64,000 nt of DNA from Sandaracinaceae bacterium. Its GTDB lineage: Bacteria; Myxococcota_A; Polyangia; Polyangiales; Sandaracinaceae. Both the position numbers and the translations under genes were made by a program. The stretch covers positions 62,001 to 126,000 of the forward strand of contig JAHBWG010000008.1 of the NCBI GenBank assembly GCA_019637095.1, in the 5' to 3' direction. Below the pieces are notes generated by a model, which did no database searches, had not been told where the DNA came from, and was given only the letters and a program-made list of their open reading frames with translations. Of the stretch, positions 43,151-53,000 are shown piece after piece (the stretch's first letter is position 1; the number at the start of each line of letters is the position of its first letter).

Positions 43151-44842
43151 TGGGGGCCGAGCACCATTCTAGCCGAGCGCTACCGGATCGTCCGGGTGAT
43201 CGGCGAGGGTGGGATGGGCCGGGTTTACGAGGCCGCGCACACGACCACACGCCGCCGCGTCGCGATCAAGGCGATCCTCCCCGAGCACGCCGGGGACCCT
43301 GAGCTCGCGCGCGGGCTGCGCCGCGAGGCGATCGCCGTCTCCGCGCTCGAGCACCAGCACATCGTGCAGGTGCTCGACTTCGAGGTGCACGAGGGGACCG
43401 GCTTCCTCGTGATGGAGCACCTCGCGGGCGAGAGCCTCGCCGAGCGGCTCACCCGCGACGGTCGCATGACGGAGAGCAAGGCGCTCCGGGTCGCGATCCC
43501 CGTCGCCCGCGCACTCGTCGCGGCGCACGAGGTTGGGATCGTGCACCGCGACCTCAAGCCCTCGAACGTGTTCCTGGTCTCGCGCGCCGACCTCGGCGCC
43601 GACCACGTGAAGCTGCTCGACTTCGGCGTCGCCAAGCTGCTCGGTAGCTCGCCGCTCACCGAGCTCGAGGGGCACCGCACGCGCACGGGCGCCGCGGTCG
43701 GCACCATCCTCTACATGGCGCCCGAGCAGGCGCAGGGTCGCGGTGACGTGGACACGCGCGCCGACCTCTACGCGCTCGGCCGTGTGCTCTTCGAGTGCCT
43801 GACCGGGCACGCCCCGTTCGAGGCGGGCAACGTCGCGAGCTTCGTCGCGCAGCTGCTCACGAGCGACGCGCCGCGCGTGCGCGCGCTGCGGCCCGAGGTC
43901 TCGGCGGCGACTGACGCGCTCGTGGCGCGCTGCCTGGCGCGCGAGCCGAGCGCGCGGTTCACGAGCGCTCAGGAGGTCTTGCATGCGCTCGAGGAGGCCG
44001 AGCGCACGATCGCCATGGGCGACACCGTCCCGCGGGAGAGCACGGCCACGCCAGCGATCGCCGCGCTCACGGCGCGTTCGAGCCCGCAGCAAGGGGGCGC
44101 GCTCGCCGTCGCAGCGCTCGCCGTCGCGGCGCTCGCCATCGGCGGTGTCTTGGTGGCGCTGTACCCAACGGACCGGGCAGAGGAGCCCTCGTCCCCGCTC
44201 GTCGCCGAGCCGCCCCCGCGGAGCGCTCGGTTGATGCTCGACAGCCCGGTCCCAGGCGCGATGCTCTACCGTGGGGAAGCACTCGTCGGGCCCCTCCCCG
44301 TGGAGCTCGCGGAGCCGGACCTCGTCCCCGGGCCCTTCGTGGTCCTCGCAGAGGCGCACCACCCCGAGATCCTCGCGTCGGTGGAGCTGCGTGCGCAAAG
44401 CGCACGCGGTGAGACGCGCACCCAGGTGCTCCTCGTGCCCGCGGCGTACCCGGACCGCGCCGTCCTCGTGCGGCACCCGCGCCCTGCAGAGGTGCGAGTG
44501 GCGGGCCACGCGGAGCGCCTTGGGGCCGGCCCCGGCGTCGTACGGGTCCCCGCCCCCGCAGAAGGAGCGCCGCCGATCGAGCTCGTCGAGGAGGGTCGCG
44601 TCGTCGCTCGGTACGACACCTCGTCTTGCCTTCCGCTGAGCGTGTGTGTTCTCGGCGGATCCGAGGTCGTGGCGCCCTCCCAGGCGACCATCGCTCCGTC
44701 GCGCCGCCGACGCCGCACGATTCCCGCTACCTCCGCGCCACGCTCGTGTCCGGACGGCGAGGTGCGCGGTCCGAGCGGCCGCTGCTGCCCCGTCGGCACG
44801 GTCTGGAGCGGCGACGCATGCCGCCGGCCCCTCGCGCCCTGA
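43139..44842 (+). CDS. Transmembrane serine/threonine kinase
   Basis: 567 residues. Kinase domain 14-285: IGEGGMGRVYEA, Lys44 in VAIKAILPE, IVHRDLKPSNVFLV, LLDFGVAKLLG, GTILYMAPEQAQG and DTRADLYALGRVLFECLTG; all catalytic residues are present. One membrane helix near residues 322-341 (GALAVAALAVAALAIGGVLV), then a PEGA-like extracytoplasmic domain (ARLMLDSPVPGAMLYRGEAL) and a Cys-containing C-terminus (SCPDGEVRGPSGRCCPVGTV) that resembles small disulfide motifs. Probably senses envelope signals. The start at 43139 overlaps the divergent TPR gene by 12 bases. Confidence 0.92.
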   Translation: MSGHWGPSTILAERYRIVRVIGEGGMGRVYEAAHTTTRRRVAIKAILPEHAGDPELARGLRREAIAVSALEHQHIVQVLDFEVHEGTGFLVMEHLAGESLAERLTRDGRMTESKALRVAIPVARALVAAHEVGIVHRDLKPSNVFLVSRADLGADHVKLLDFGVAKLLGSSPLTELEGHRTRTGAAVGTILYMAPEQAQGRGDVDTRADLYALGRVLFECLTGHAPFEAGNVASFVAQLLTSDAPRVRALRPEVSAATDALVARCLAREPSARFTSAQEVLHALEEAERTIAMGDTVPRESTATPAIAALTARSSPQQGGALAVAALAVAALAIGGVLVALYPTDRAEEPSSPLVAEPPPRSARLMLDSPVPGAMLYRGEALVGPLPVELAEPDLVPGPFVVLAEAHHPEILASVELRAQSARGETRTQVLLVPAAYPDRAVLVRHPRPAEVRVAGHAERLGAGPGVVRVPAPAEGAPPIELVEEGRVVARYDTSSCLPLSVCVLGGSEVVAPSQATIAPSRRRRRTIPATSAPRSCPDGEVRGPSGRCCPVGTVWSGDACRRPLAP

Positions 44843-45083
44843 TCGCTCGCGCGCGCCGCTCAGCGACGGTTCCGTTGCGGCTCGCGGCCCGCGTCGACGA
44901 GGTCGGGCCGATCGCGGCCAGGGTGGCACGAGCCCGCGCTCTAGCCGGCGGCGACCAACCGGTGTCACGCGCGCCTGGCGCCGCTCGACGCGAGGCCACG
45001 ACCTCCGGGAGGATTTGCCATCAGGCAGAAAAGGTCGCGAGTATTGTTGCGTGTAGGCAAAAAAACTCGCACACTACCCCGGG

Positions 45084-46193
45084 ATGGAGCGCTACCTCGC
45101 CCCCGCCGTCGAAGAGGACCTCGCGCGCAAGATGGTGTTCCTCGGGGGCGCGCGTCAGGTCGGCAAGACGACGTTGGCCAAGAGGTTCCTCGACGGAGGT
45201 GCCGGCTACCTGACGTGGGACGCGGCCGAGGACCGCGAGCGGATCCTGCGCCGCGAGCTCCCGGCCGCCGGGCTCTGGGTGTTCGACGAGCTGCACAAGT
45301 ATCGCGGCTGGCGGGGCTACCTGAAGGGGCTCTACGACAAGCGCACGCCGGGTCAGCGGATCCTCATCACCGGGAGCGCGCGGCTCGACCTCTACCGCCA
45401 CGGCGGCGACTCCCTCCAGGGCCGCTACCACTACCTCCGCTTGCACCCGCTCTCGGCGGCGGAGCTCGGCATGCGCTCGAGCGCCGACCTCGAGACGATG
45501 ATGCGCCTCGGCCCCTTCCCCGAGCCGTTCCTCTCGGGCTCGGCGCGCCTCGCGCGGCGCTGGTCTCGCGAGCACCGGACGCGCCTCGTACGCGAGGACG
45601 TCCGCGACCTCGAGCGCATCGTCGAGCTCGACAAGCTCGAGCTGCTCGCCCTACGCCTGCCCGAGCTCGTCGGCTCGCCGCTGTCGATCAACGCGCTGCG
45701 CGAAGATCTCCAGGTCGCGTTCAAGAGCGCGGAGCGCTGGGTCGCCATCCTCGAGCGGCTCTACGCCGTGTTCCGCGTCCCGCCCTTCGGTGCGCCCAAG
45801 CTCCGCGCGGTCAAGAAGGCGCAGAAGCACTACCACCTCGACTACTCGCCCGTCCCCGACGACGCCGCGCGCTTCGAGAACCTCGTAGCGGCGCACCTCC
45901 TGAAGTGGGTCCACCGCGAGCAAGACCTCGAGGGCCGCGACCTCGAGCTGCGCTACTTCCGCGACATCGACGGACGCGAGGTCGACTTCGTCGTCGTCGA
46001 GCGGCGCAAGCCGATCCTCTTCGTCGAGTGCAAGCTCACGAGCGGCCCGCTCGACCCGGGGCTGCGCTACCTGGTCGAGCGCTTTCCCCGCGTGCCCGCG
46101 TGGCAGGTCGCGCTGCGCGGGGAGCGAGACGCCAAGACCCCAGAGGGTGTGCGGCTCGCGCCAGCGCTCGCGCTCCTGTCGACCCTGGCTTGA
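45084..46193 (+). CDS. AAA-type ATPase with DUF4143-like nuclease-fold C-terminus
   Basis: 369 residues. Walker A GGARQVGKTTLAKRF near residues 21-35, Walker B GLWVFDELHKYRGW near 65, sensor RILITGSARLDLYRHGGDS. The C-terminal DUF4143 part carries a PD-(D/E)XK-like core: REVDFVVVERRKPILFVECKL. These ATPases are common, often carried by mobile or defence regions, with unknown substrate. The upstream 240 bp contain an AT-richer segment near 45030-45080, including a run of seven A, a likely promoter area. Confidence 0.9.
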   Translation: MERYLAPAVEEDLARKMVFLGGARQVGKTTLAKRFLDGGAGYLTWDAAEDRERILRRELPAAGLWVFDELHKYRGWRGYLKGLYDKRTPGQRILITGSARLDLYRHGGDSLQGRYHYLRLHPLSAAELGMRSSADLETMMRLGPFPEPFLSGSARLARRWSREHRTRLVREDVRDLERIVELDKLELLALRLPELVGSPLSINALREDLQVAFKSAERWVAILERLYAVFRVPPFGAPKLRAVKKAQKHYHLDYSPVPDDAARFENLVAAHLLKWVHREQDLEGRDLELRYFRDIDGREVDFVVVERRKPILFVECKLTSGPLDPGLRYLVERFPRVPAWQVALRGERDAKTPEGVRLAPALALLSTLA

Positions 46194-46333
46194 TCGTGTG
46201 CGTCGGCGTCGTCGACGCCGCCGAGCGCGACCCCGAGGCGCGGGCGCACGCGACGTCGCCCGACGGCCCCGACGTCCGGTACCTTGTGGTCGAGGCGCCA
46301 GCACCGGCGCATCTCCGAGCGCGATCCGTCGCC

Positions 46334-47182
46334 ATGAGCAAGCTCCCCACCCGCCCCGCCTTTCACGCTTCCCCCGAGAACACGCGCAAGGCGCTCGAGG
46401 GGCAGGACGCGCGCATCGAGTCCGGCCTCGCCGCTCGCCCCTGGACGGCTGCGCGGCTGCGCGGCCTCCAGACCCTGTCGCTCGACGCCGCCGCACGCCG
46501 GGCCTCCGCGGACCCGGCCGACCCGTTGATCGCGCGCGACCTCGAGCGCGCCGCCTGCGCCGGCGCGGGGCTGTTCGCCGCCGTCGCCGCCGGCGCCGGC
46601 GCCGAGCTCGAGACGCCGGTCCCCGGGGGCGAGGGCACCGCCACCACCAGCGGCGCCGCGCCCGACCCGCGGGTCGCCGATCCGATCGACTGGCGAAGCT
46701 CGCTCTTGTGCGCGCTCGCGGTCCGTCACCCGCGCGCCACCGAGCTGCTGGCCACCGTGCCGGCCGCGACCCTCCAGGCGCTGGCCCCGGCCGATCCAGA
46801 GTGGACCACGCTCGAGCGCGCGGCGCTGCAGGCGTTCGCGCTGCGTCGCCCGGATGCCGGAGACCGCCTGCTCGACGCGGCCCGCGCCGCCGATCCCGCG
46901 ACCGTCCCCGAGATCAGCCGTGACTGGGTGCTCGACGTGGTGAGCCCGAGCCTCCAGCTCGCCTTCCGCGCGCTGGCCCGCGACCAGGCCGGGTTCGACA
47001 CCTGGATCGTGGCGGCGGTGAAGGGGCACCACCACTACTACCAGGGACGCGCCGAGCGCAAGCGGTCGGCGCTGTCGCAGCTGGCGCTCGCGCCCCTGGC
47101 CATGGCCTGCGTCGCGCGCGATCTGGGAGTGTCGACCACCATCACCAGCGACTACCTGCCGCGTCACCTCATCGAGCGCTGA
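46334..47182 (+). CDS. Imm49-family immunity protein (orphan)
   Basis: 282 residues from ATG at 46334; the frame is open further upstream but that part is Arg/Ala-rich shadow. All-helical. The C-terminal third matches the Imm49 pattern: FDTWIVAAVKGHHHYYQGRA then LALAPLAMACVARDLG and SDYLPRHLIER, the conserved end (LxPLAxACLAxDxG...S(D/E)YLPxHLL). Imm49 proteins protect against polymorphic toxins of contact-dependent or type VI systems. No toxin gene, Rhs or VgrG is found within the window, so this is an orphan immunity gene, perhaps a defence against kin toxins or a remnant of a lost pair. Confidence 0.75.
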   Translation: MSKLPTRPAFHASPENTRKALEGQDARIESGLAARPWTAARLRGLQTLSLDAAARRASADPADPLIARDLERAACAGAGLFAAVAAGAGAELETPVPGGEGTATTSGAAPDPRVADPIDWRSSLLCALAVRHPRATELLATVPAATLQALAPADPEWTTLERAALQAFALRRPDAGDRLLDAARAADPATVPEISRDWVLDVVSPSLQLAFRALARDQAGFDTWIVAAVKGHHHYYQGRAERKRSALSQLALAPLAMACVARDLGVSTTITSDYLPRHLIER

Positions 47183-47757
47183 CGACCGGTGGCCCGCGGC
47201 GTCCCCCCGCGCGGCATGACCCGCCAGCTGGTGTGTGGTCCCGATCGCGATCGTGGCGGTGCCGACGACCGCCCGGGGCGGCGCGCCGGTAGCGATCGCC
47301 GCCGCGACCACTTCGGCCTCGGGGAACCGCTGAGGAGCGGCCCGCCGCACGACCTCCTCAAGGTGCTGGAGGATTGCTAAAAGCGGGCTCGACGGTCATC
47401 ACAAGAGCCCGCGGGCGAGGACTCTCAGTCGAACGCGCGCCGGAGCTGCATCCGAGGCGACGTGCGCGCGAGGAAGCTCGATAGCGACCGGCAACGCGTC
47501 GAAGCGCGTGACCGCGTAGAGGCGGCCGCGAATCGAATCTCGTCGAGCAGCAGCCCGCACCGGCCGACAGGCCCGGGATCGCCAAGCTCGATGACGCGCG
47601 GGAGCGGGGTGTCCATCGCGCCGGCCCATGGCGGAGGAGCCGTACACAGCCGAGCGGTGCGGGGAGGCTGCGCTCGCGGACGCCCTGGGTTGACACCTGG
47701 GAGGCTTGGCGCGACTGTTGGGGATCTCGGCGAACACTCGACTGGGGATGCTCACGT
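47183..47757. other. Intergenic stretch, no firm gene
   Basis: 575 bp between the Imm49 gene and the ImmA/IrrE gene. On the minus strand, ATG at 47616 begins a frame of about 62 codons (MDTPLPRVIELGDPGPVGRC and LLLDEIRF), and another frame downstream reads RLYAVTRFDALPVAIELP to about 47399. Joined by one shift they could be a 75-residue relic, but no family is recognised. The remainder shows no coding or repeat signal on either strand. Confidence 0.4.
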
Positions 47758-48768
47758 ATGACGTCGGCCACCGAAAACCCAATGAAGTCGATGTATTCGC
47801 GGCTCCGAGTGTTGGGCCTCACAAAGCCCTTCGTGCGGAAGACGATCTTGCCGGACTGGTGGGACGACGAGGTCGCGACGTCGCCGGCTGGCTTCGCGGA
47901 GGCGCTCGTGATGATTTCCCGGTACATCGGGATCGACCCCGCCCGTCTCCGTGACCCCGAGGCCGATCTCGCCCTGCCGACCCCGACCCACGTCAAGTTC
48001 AAGCGCTCACGCGGGTCGTCAGCCGAGGACGTGAGCCTCGCCCAGAACCTCGCCGTGCAGGTCATGCGGCACGCGATGGTCGGCACACCAGCCGCACCGA
48101 AACAGCTACCGACGAGCGCTCTGGACATCCGGGCGCAGATTCTGGACAAGGGCGAGGCCTGGGTGGGCCTGGAAGGCCTACTGCATTTCTTGTGGGACCA
48201 CGGGGTCCCGGTCCTCCACGTCGCGAACTACCCCCGTTCCGCAAAGCGCATGGACGGGCTGGCAACGCGTGTCGGTGATCGACCTGGGATCGTCGTGAGC
48301 GTCGGACGGAAGAACTCCTCGTGGCTCTTGTTCGTCCTCGCCCACGAACTCGGTCACATCTGCTTGGGCCACGTCGAAGCAAACGGAGTCCTGACCGATG
48401 CGAACGTCGACGCGGACAGCGAGGACGACGAGGAAAAGGCGGCCAACGAGTTCGCCGTGGAGTTGCTGACTGGCTCCGCGCGGCGGACATGGAGGGCCAC
48501 GGGCACCTGGCCCAACGCGAGGGATCTCGCGCGCTACGCGATCCATCACGGGAGGCAACATCAGATCGACCCTGGACACATCGCCTTGAGCTATGCCAAC
48601 AATAAGAACTTCTACCCCGTGGCGGTGGCCGCGCTGAAGCTGATCGAGCCCAAGCCCAGGGGTGGGCGCACCATCGATGACATCATGGCGGAGCGCCTCG
48701 ACTGGTCGCGGCTCCCGGAGGAGGCCAGCGAGTTCTTGATGCGCATGACGCAGATCGAACGCCCGTGA
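47758..48768 (+). CDS. ImmA/IrrE-family zinc metallopeptidase
   Basis: 336 residues. The zinc site is FVLAHELGHICLGH near residues 192-205 and the third ligand is in EEKAANEFAVELL, the standard HExxH...AxxFA motif. The first 150 residues form a helical region, in place of the helix-turn-helix of other members. In ICEs and prophages such proteases cleave repressors to induce transfer; in other settings they act as antitoxin-like regulators of toxin systems. Here the stop overlaps the start of a PIN-like gene (GTGA), the arrangement seen in ImmA/IrrE-based toxin-antitoxin-like pairs. Confidence 0.88.
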   Translation: MTSATENPMKSMYSRLRVLGLTKPFVRKTILPDWWDDEVATSPAGFAEALVMISRYIGIDPARLRDPEADLALPTPTHVKFKRSRGSSAEDVSLAQNLAVQVMRHAMVGTPAAPKQLPTSALDIRAQILDKGEAWVGLEGLLHFLWDHGVPVLHVANYPRSAKRMDGLATRVGDRPGIVVSVGRKNSSWLLFVLAHELGHICLGHVEANGVLTDANVDADSEDDEEKAANEFAVELLTGSARRTWRATGTWPNARDLARYAIHHGRQHQIDPGHIALSYANNKNFYPVAVAALKLIEPKPRGGRTIDDIMAERLDWSRLPEEASEFLMRMTQIERP

Positions 48769-49421
48769 AGCTGCTGGTCGACAACGACCTCCTGCACAAG
48801 CTGCTTGCGTTCGACCTGCTGCGGGAGACCCTGGACCGCCTGGGCGCCAGCGAATCCGACATCAGGATTCTCGACACGGCTCGTTTCAAGTTCTGCCTCG
48901 GCAACGCGGAAAAGGGACGCAAGCGCTACGGCGACGTCTTCGACAAACTGGCGGAGACGATCCCCCGGCTTAACGTCGCGGGGGCTGGCCAACCCGAGAC
49001 GCGAGACCGGCTCACGGGTCATGTGGACCTGGATGCAGGCGAGGTCATCCTCCTCGCGGAAGCGATCGAGGACCCTGAGTCCTTCTTCCTCACAGGGGAC
49101 AAGCGGTGCATCCGTGCCCTCAACTCGAAGCCCGATCTCGCGGAAGTCTGTGACACGCTGAAGCGCCGGATTTGGTGCCTCGAAGCACTCGTCGGGCACC
49201 TAATCGACCACTGCGGGTTTGAGACGGTACGTGCGCGGATCGTGCCCAACAGGCAGCGAGACAGAACGATGCAGTCGGTCTTCGGCAGCGGTGATCGGGC
49301 AACCCTCTCAGCCGTCCACGAAGCCCTCACACACTACGTAGACGACCTCCGGAAAGAGTCGGGCTCGCTGCTCGCCGGCCTTCCAATACCCCCACCAGTG
49401 GCGCCGCCCGGCCCACGCTAG
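48765..49421 (+). CDS. PIN-like domain protein coupled to the metallopeptidase
   Basis: 218 residues with GTG start at 48765 overlapping the previous stop. N-terminus MKLLVDNDLLHKLLAFDLL is a PIN-type first strand with Asp6; LDAGEVILLAEAIEDPESFF and LTGDKRCIRALNS carry the second and third acidic sites of a PIN fold, including the TGDK turn. The C-terminal 50 residues are Pro-rich. PIN domains are Mg-dependent ribonucleases; the pair may therefore be an RNase with a metallopeptidase partner. Longer than VapC (about 140), which fits the non-VapC PIN-like groups. Confidence 0.75.
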   Translation: MKLLVDNDLLHKLLAFDLLRETLDRLGASESDIRILDTARFKFCLGNAEKGRKRYGDVFDKLAETIPRLNVAGAGQPETRDRLTGHVDLDAGEVILLAEAIEDPESFFLTGDKRCIRALNSKPDLAEVCDTLKRRIWCLEALVGHLIDHCGFETVRARIVPNRQRDRTMQSVFGSGDRATLSAVHEALTHYVDDLRKESGSLLAGLPIPPPVAPPGPR

Positions 49422-49639
49422 GTGCGGTCGTCAACCACCTGCCGGGGAGGAATGCCGGACACCCCGGGCGGACGTGAGGTGGCAGGCAAGCGCGGTGAAT
49501 GTGCGTCCGCTGCCGCAATGGTTGCGGCGGTCGGAGTGCTCGGTCCCGAAGACTCCCTCGCGGCGGAGGCGCGCGGCTCATGGCGCGGACGCGAGTCGCG
49601 CGGGGGGCGGAGGTCGCTCGCAAAGCATGTCACATGGGC

Positions 49640-49870
49640 ACTCGAGCCGGCGCCCCGAGCTCAATCGAGCGGCAGCAGACGGCACGGGAGAACGCCCTCG
49701 CGCGAGAGTGCTGGTCGACGAGCAGCGCGGCCACCGCCGGAGGGGCGACGCCGGCTGGAGGTCCTGCTGGCGCGGGCGCGCGAAGCGGAGACAGAGCGGA
49801 CGCCGCGTCGCGTGGAGTGGCGCCTCTGCTCCTCGACCGCAAGGTGGCGGTCGCCCTCCAGGGTCACATC
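49640..49870 (-). pseudogene. Fragment of a zinc-ribbon protein paralogue, frameshifted (scar)
   Basis: Bases 49714-49798 are nearly identical to 39663-39748 in the zinc-ribbon gene. The minus-strand reading gives RFARPRQQDLQPA, then a one-base deletion in the following stretch shifts to a frame reading PPAVAALLVDQH; the intact paralogue reads RFARLRQQDLQPAPLPPAVAALLVDGH. Sequence similarity fades on both sides. It is the only recognisable content of the 665-bp gap 49422-50086; the rest of that gap shows no gene or repeat. The position immediately before the defence operon suggests a boundary where an ancestral gene was disrupted by insertion. Confidence 0.72.
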
Positions 49871-50086
49871 GACGACGCCGCGACAGCGAGCATCAGCGTC
49901 GACCGGGGCCCTGGAAGAGCGCCCTCACGCTCGCGACACGCAGGGGTGATCCGAGCTCCGCCAGTTTCCGGCCCGCGCGGCTGTCATCATCGTGGAGAAT
50001 CGGCCCCTTGTATGGTCGGCCGATCCATCGGTAGGGTCGTGACCTTCCCGTGCCATGGGGCGCGGGCCGGGGGCGGAACGGGAGCG

Positions 50087-53000
50087 ATGGCGAAGCTCGA
50101 GGATCTCACGATCGGCGCGCGGGTACGGGGACTGACCCCGCACGGCATCGCCACGATTCACAAGGTCGAGTGGTTCGGCGACCAGGGCGTGCAGGTCATC
50201 TTCGAGGTCGACGGCGGCCACATCGACCAGCTCCTGCTCTACCGGGACGACGAGCCCCGTCTGTCCCTCGACGCCAAGCAGCGGCCCTGGTCCTTCGACG
50301 CCGATGGGGATTCGTTCCGCCTGGTCTCGGAGGCGCAGCGGATCCGGCTGGCCTGGCAGTTCGACCCCTACCTCGCCATCAGCACGTCCTCCATCGACCC
50401 GCTCCCGCATCAGATCAGCGCGGTCTACGAGGAGATGCTGCCCCGGCAGCCGATGCGCTTCCTGCTCGCCGACGACCCGGGCGCGGGAAAGACGATCATG
50501 GCGGGCCTGCTCATCCGCGAGCTGATCGTGCGCGGCGACCTGCACCGCTGCCTCATCGTCGCGCCGGGCAGCCTCACGGAGCAGTGGCAGGACGAGCTGT
50601 ACGAGAAGTTCGAGCTGGAGTTCGAGCTGCTCACGCGGGACATGATCGACGCGACGCGCAACGCGAACCCGTTTGAGCAGAAGACCCTGCTCATCGCCCG
50701 GCTCGATCAGTTGTCGCGGAACCCGGACATCGTCGAGCGACTGAAGTCCGCGCCCGAGTGGGACCTGATCGTCTGCGACGAGGCGCACCGGATGAGCGCG
50801 CACTACGTCGGCGGCGAGGTGAAGTACACGAAGCGCTACCGCCTCGGGCAGGCGCTCGGCGAGCTGTGCCGGAACTTCCTCCTCATGACGGCGACGCCCC
50901 ACAACGGGCACGAGGACGACTTCCAGCTCTTCCTCGCGCTGCTCGACGGGGACCGCTTCGAGGGTCGCTTCCGGGACGGCGTCCACACCGCGGACCCCTC
51001 CGACATGATGCGCCGGCTCGTGAAGGAGGATCTCTACACCTTCGAGTCGAAGAAGCTCTTCCCCGAGCGCCGCTCCTACACCGTGCAGTACGAGCTGTCG
51101 GCCGCGGAGGCCTCGCTCTACGCCGAGGTCACGAAGTACGTCCGGAACGAGATGAACCGCGCCGAGCGCTTCGCCAAGAGCGACCAGGCGCGCCGGGTGA
51201 ACGTGGGCTTCGCCTTGATGACCCTCCAGCGCCGCCTCGCGTCCTCGCCCGAGGCGATCCTGAAGAGCATCACGCGCCGCCGCGAGCGCCTCGAGAGCCG
51301 CCTCCGCGAGGAGCGGATCACGCTCCGCGGCGCGATGCTCGCCAGCCAGGGCCCCAGCCTCACCGACGAGGACTGGGACGAGATGGACGAGGAGGCGCCG
51401 CAGGAGGAGCGCGAGGACATCGAGCAGCAGCTCGTCGACAACGCCACCGCCGCGCAGACCATCGCGGAGCTGGAGACCGAGATCGTCACGCTGAAGGACC
51501 TCGAGCAGATCGCGCGTGACGTCCGGCTCTCGGGCGAGGACGCGAAGTGGGTGCAGCTCACCGAGGTCCTCGACGACCCGAAGATGAAGGACGAGCAGGG
51601 CCACCGCCGGAAGCTCGTCATCTTCACCGAGTTCCGGGACACCCTCGAGTACCTCGCCGACCGCATCCGCACGAAGATCGGCGCGCGCGACGCGGTCGTG
51701 GAGATCCACGGCGGCATCAGCCGGGACGACCGCCGCCGCGTGGTCCACGCCTTCATGAACGACCCGAGCGTCGTCGTGCTCGTCGCCAACGACGCCGCCG
51801 GCGAGGGCGTGAACCTCCAGCGCGCTCACCTGATGGTGAACTACGACCTGCCCTGGAACCCGAACCGCCTCGAGCAGCGCTTCGGCCGCATCCACCGCAT
51901 CGGGCAGCAGGACGTCTGCCACCTCTGGAACCTCGTGGCGAAGGACACGCGCGAGGGCGACGTCTACCACCGGCTCCTGACCAAGCTCGAGGACGAGGCG
52001 CGCGCGCTCCAGGGCAAGGTCTTCGACGTGCTCGGCCAGCTCTTCCAGGACGGGCGGCCACTGCGCGAGCTGCTGGTCGAGGCCATCCGGTACGGGGACG
52101 ACCCGCAGCGCAAGGTCGAGCTGGATCGTCGTATCGACGGCGCTGTCGACCACGAGCACATCGAGAGCCTGCTCGCCCGCCGGGCCCTCGCGCACGACGC
52201 GATGGACCTCAGCAAGGTGCAGGAGATCCGTGCCGACATGGAGCGCGCCCGCGAGCGCCGGCTCCAGCCGCACTTCATCCACGCCTTCTTCGGCGCCGCC
52301 TTCGAGCGGCTCGGCGGCAAGATGCACCGTCGCGAGCAGGGGCGCTTCGAGGTGGCGCACGTGCCCCAGGCGGTGCGCGACCGGGATCGCCTGATCGGCA
52401 CCGGCGCGCCGGTGCTCAAGCGCTACGAGCGGGTGTGCTTCGACAAGGCCCACATCACCCAGCAGCCCCGCGCCATGCTCGTGTGCCCGGGCAACCCGCT
52501 CCTCGACTGCACGATCGACGTGGTGCTCGAGCAGTACCGGTCGCTCCTGAAGCAGGGCGCGGTGCTGGTCGACGAGCAGGATCTCGGGGACGAGCCGCGC
52601 CTCCTCTTCTACCTCGAGCACGAGGTCCAGGACGGGCGTCGCCTCCCCCGCGGCGACTTCCAGGTGGTCAGCAAGCGCCTCGTCTTCGTGGAGGTGGCCC
52701 GCGACGGCGCCTTCCGCGACGCGGGGATCGCCCCCTACCTCGACTACCGGAGCGTGAGCGACGCCGAGCAGGCGGGCATCGCGCCCGCGCTCGACGCCGA
52801 GTGGCTGAGCGACGACTGGGAGCACAAGGCGATGGGCTTCGCGCTCCGCGAGATCGTGCCGGGCCACGTCGACGAGGTGCGCCGGGCGCGCCTCGCGCTG
52901 GTGGACAAGGTCGAGGGCGAGGTGAAGGCCCGCCTCATGAAGGAGATCAACTACTGGGACCACCGCGCCGAGCAGCTCAAGGTGCAGGAGTCGGCGGGCA

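Noticed and set aside
45000-45083. Short inverted repeats (CCTCCGGGAGG; GCGAGT...ACTCGC) before the DUF4143 ATPase
   Set aside because: Arms are short and expected by chance in such GC-rich DNA; noted only as an AT-richer promoter area.
47399-47616. Possible small minus-strand gene between Imm49 and ImmA/IrrE
   Set aside because: Needs a frameshift, no family recognised, and length within chance; recorded only as part of the intergenic entry.
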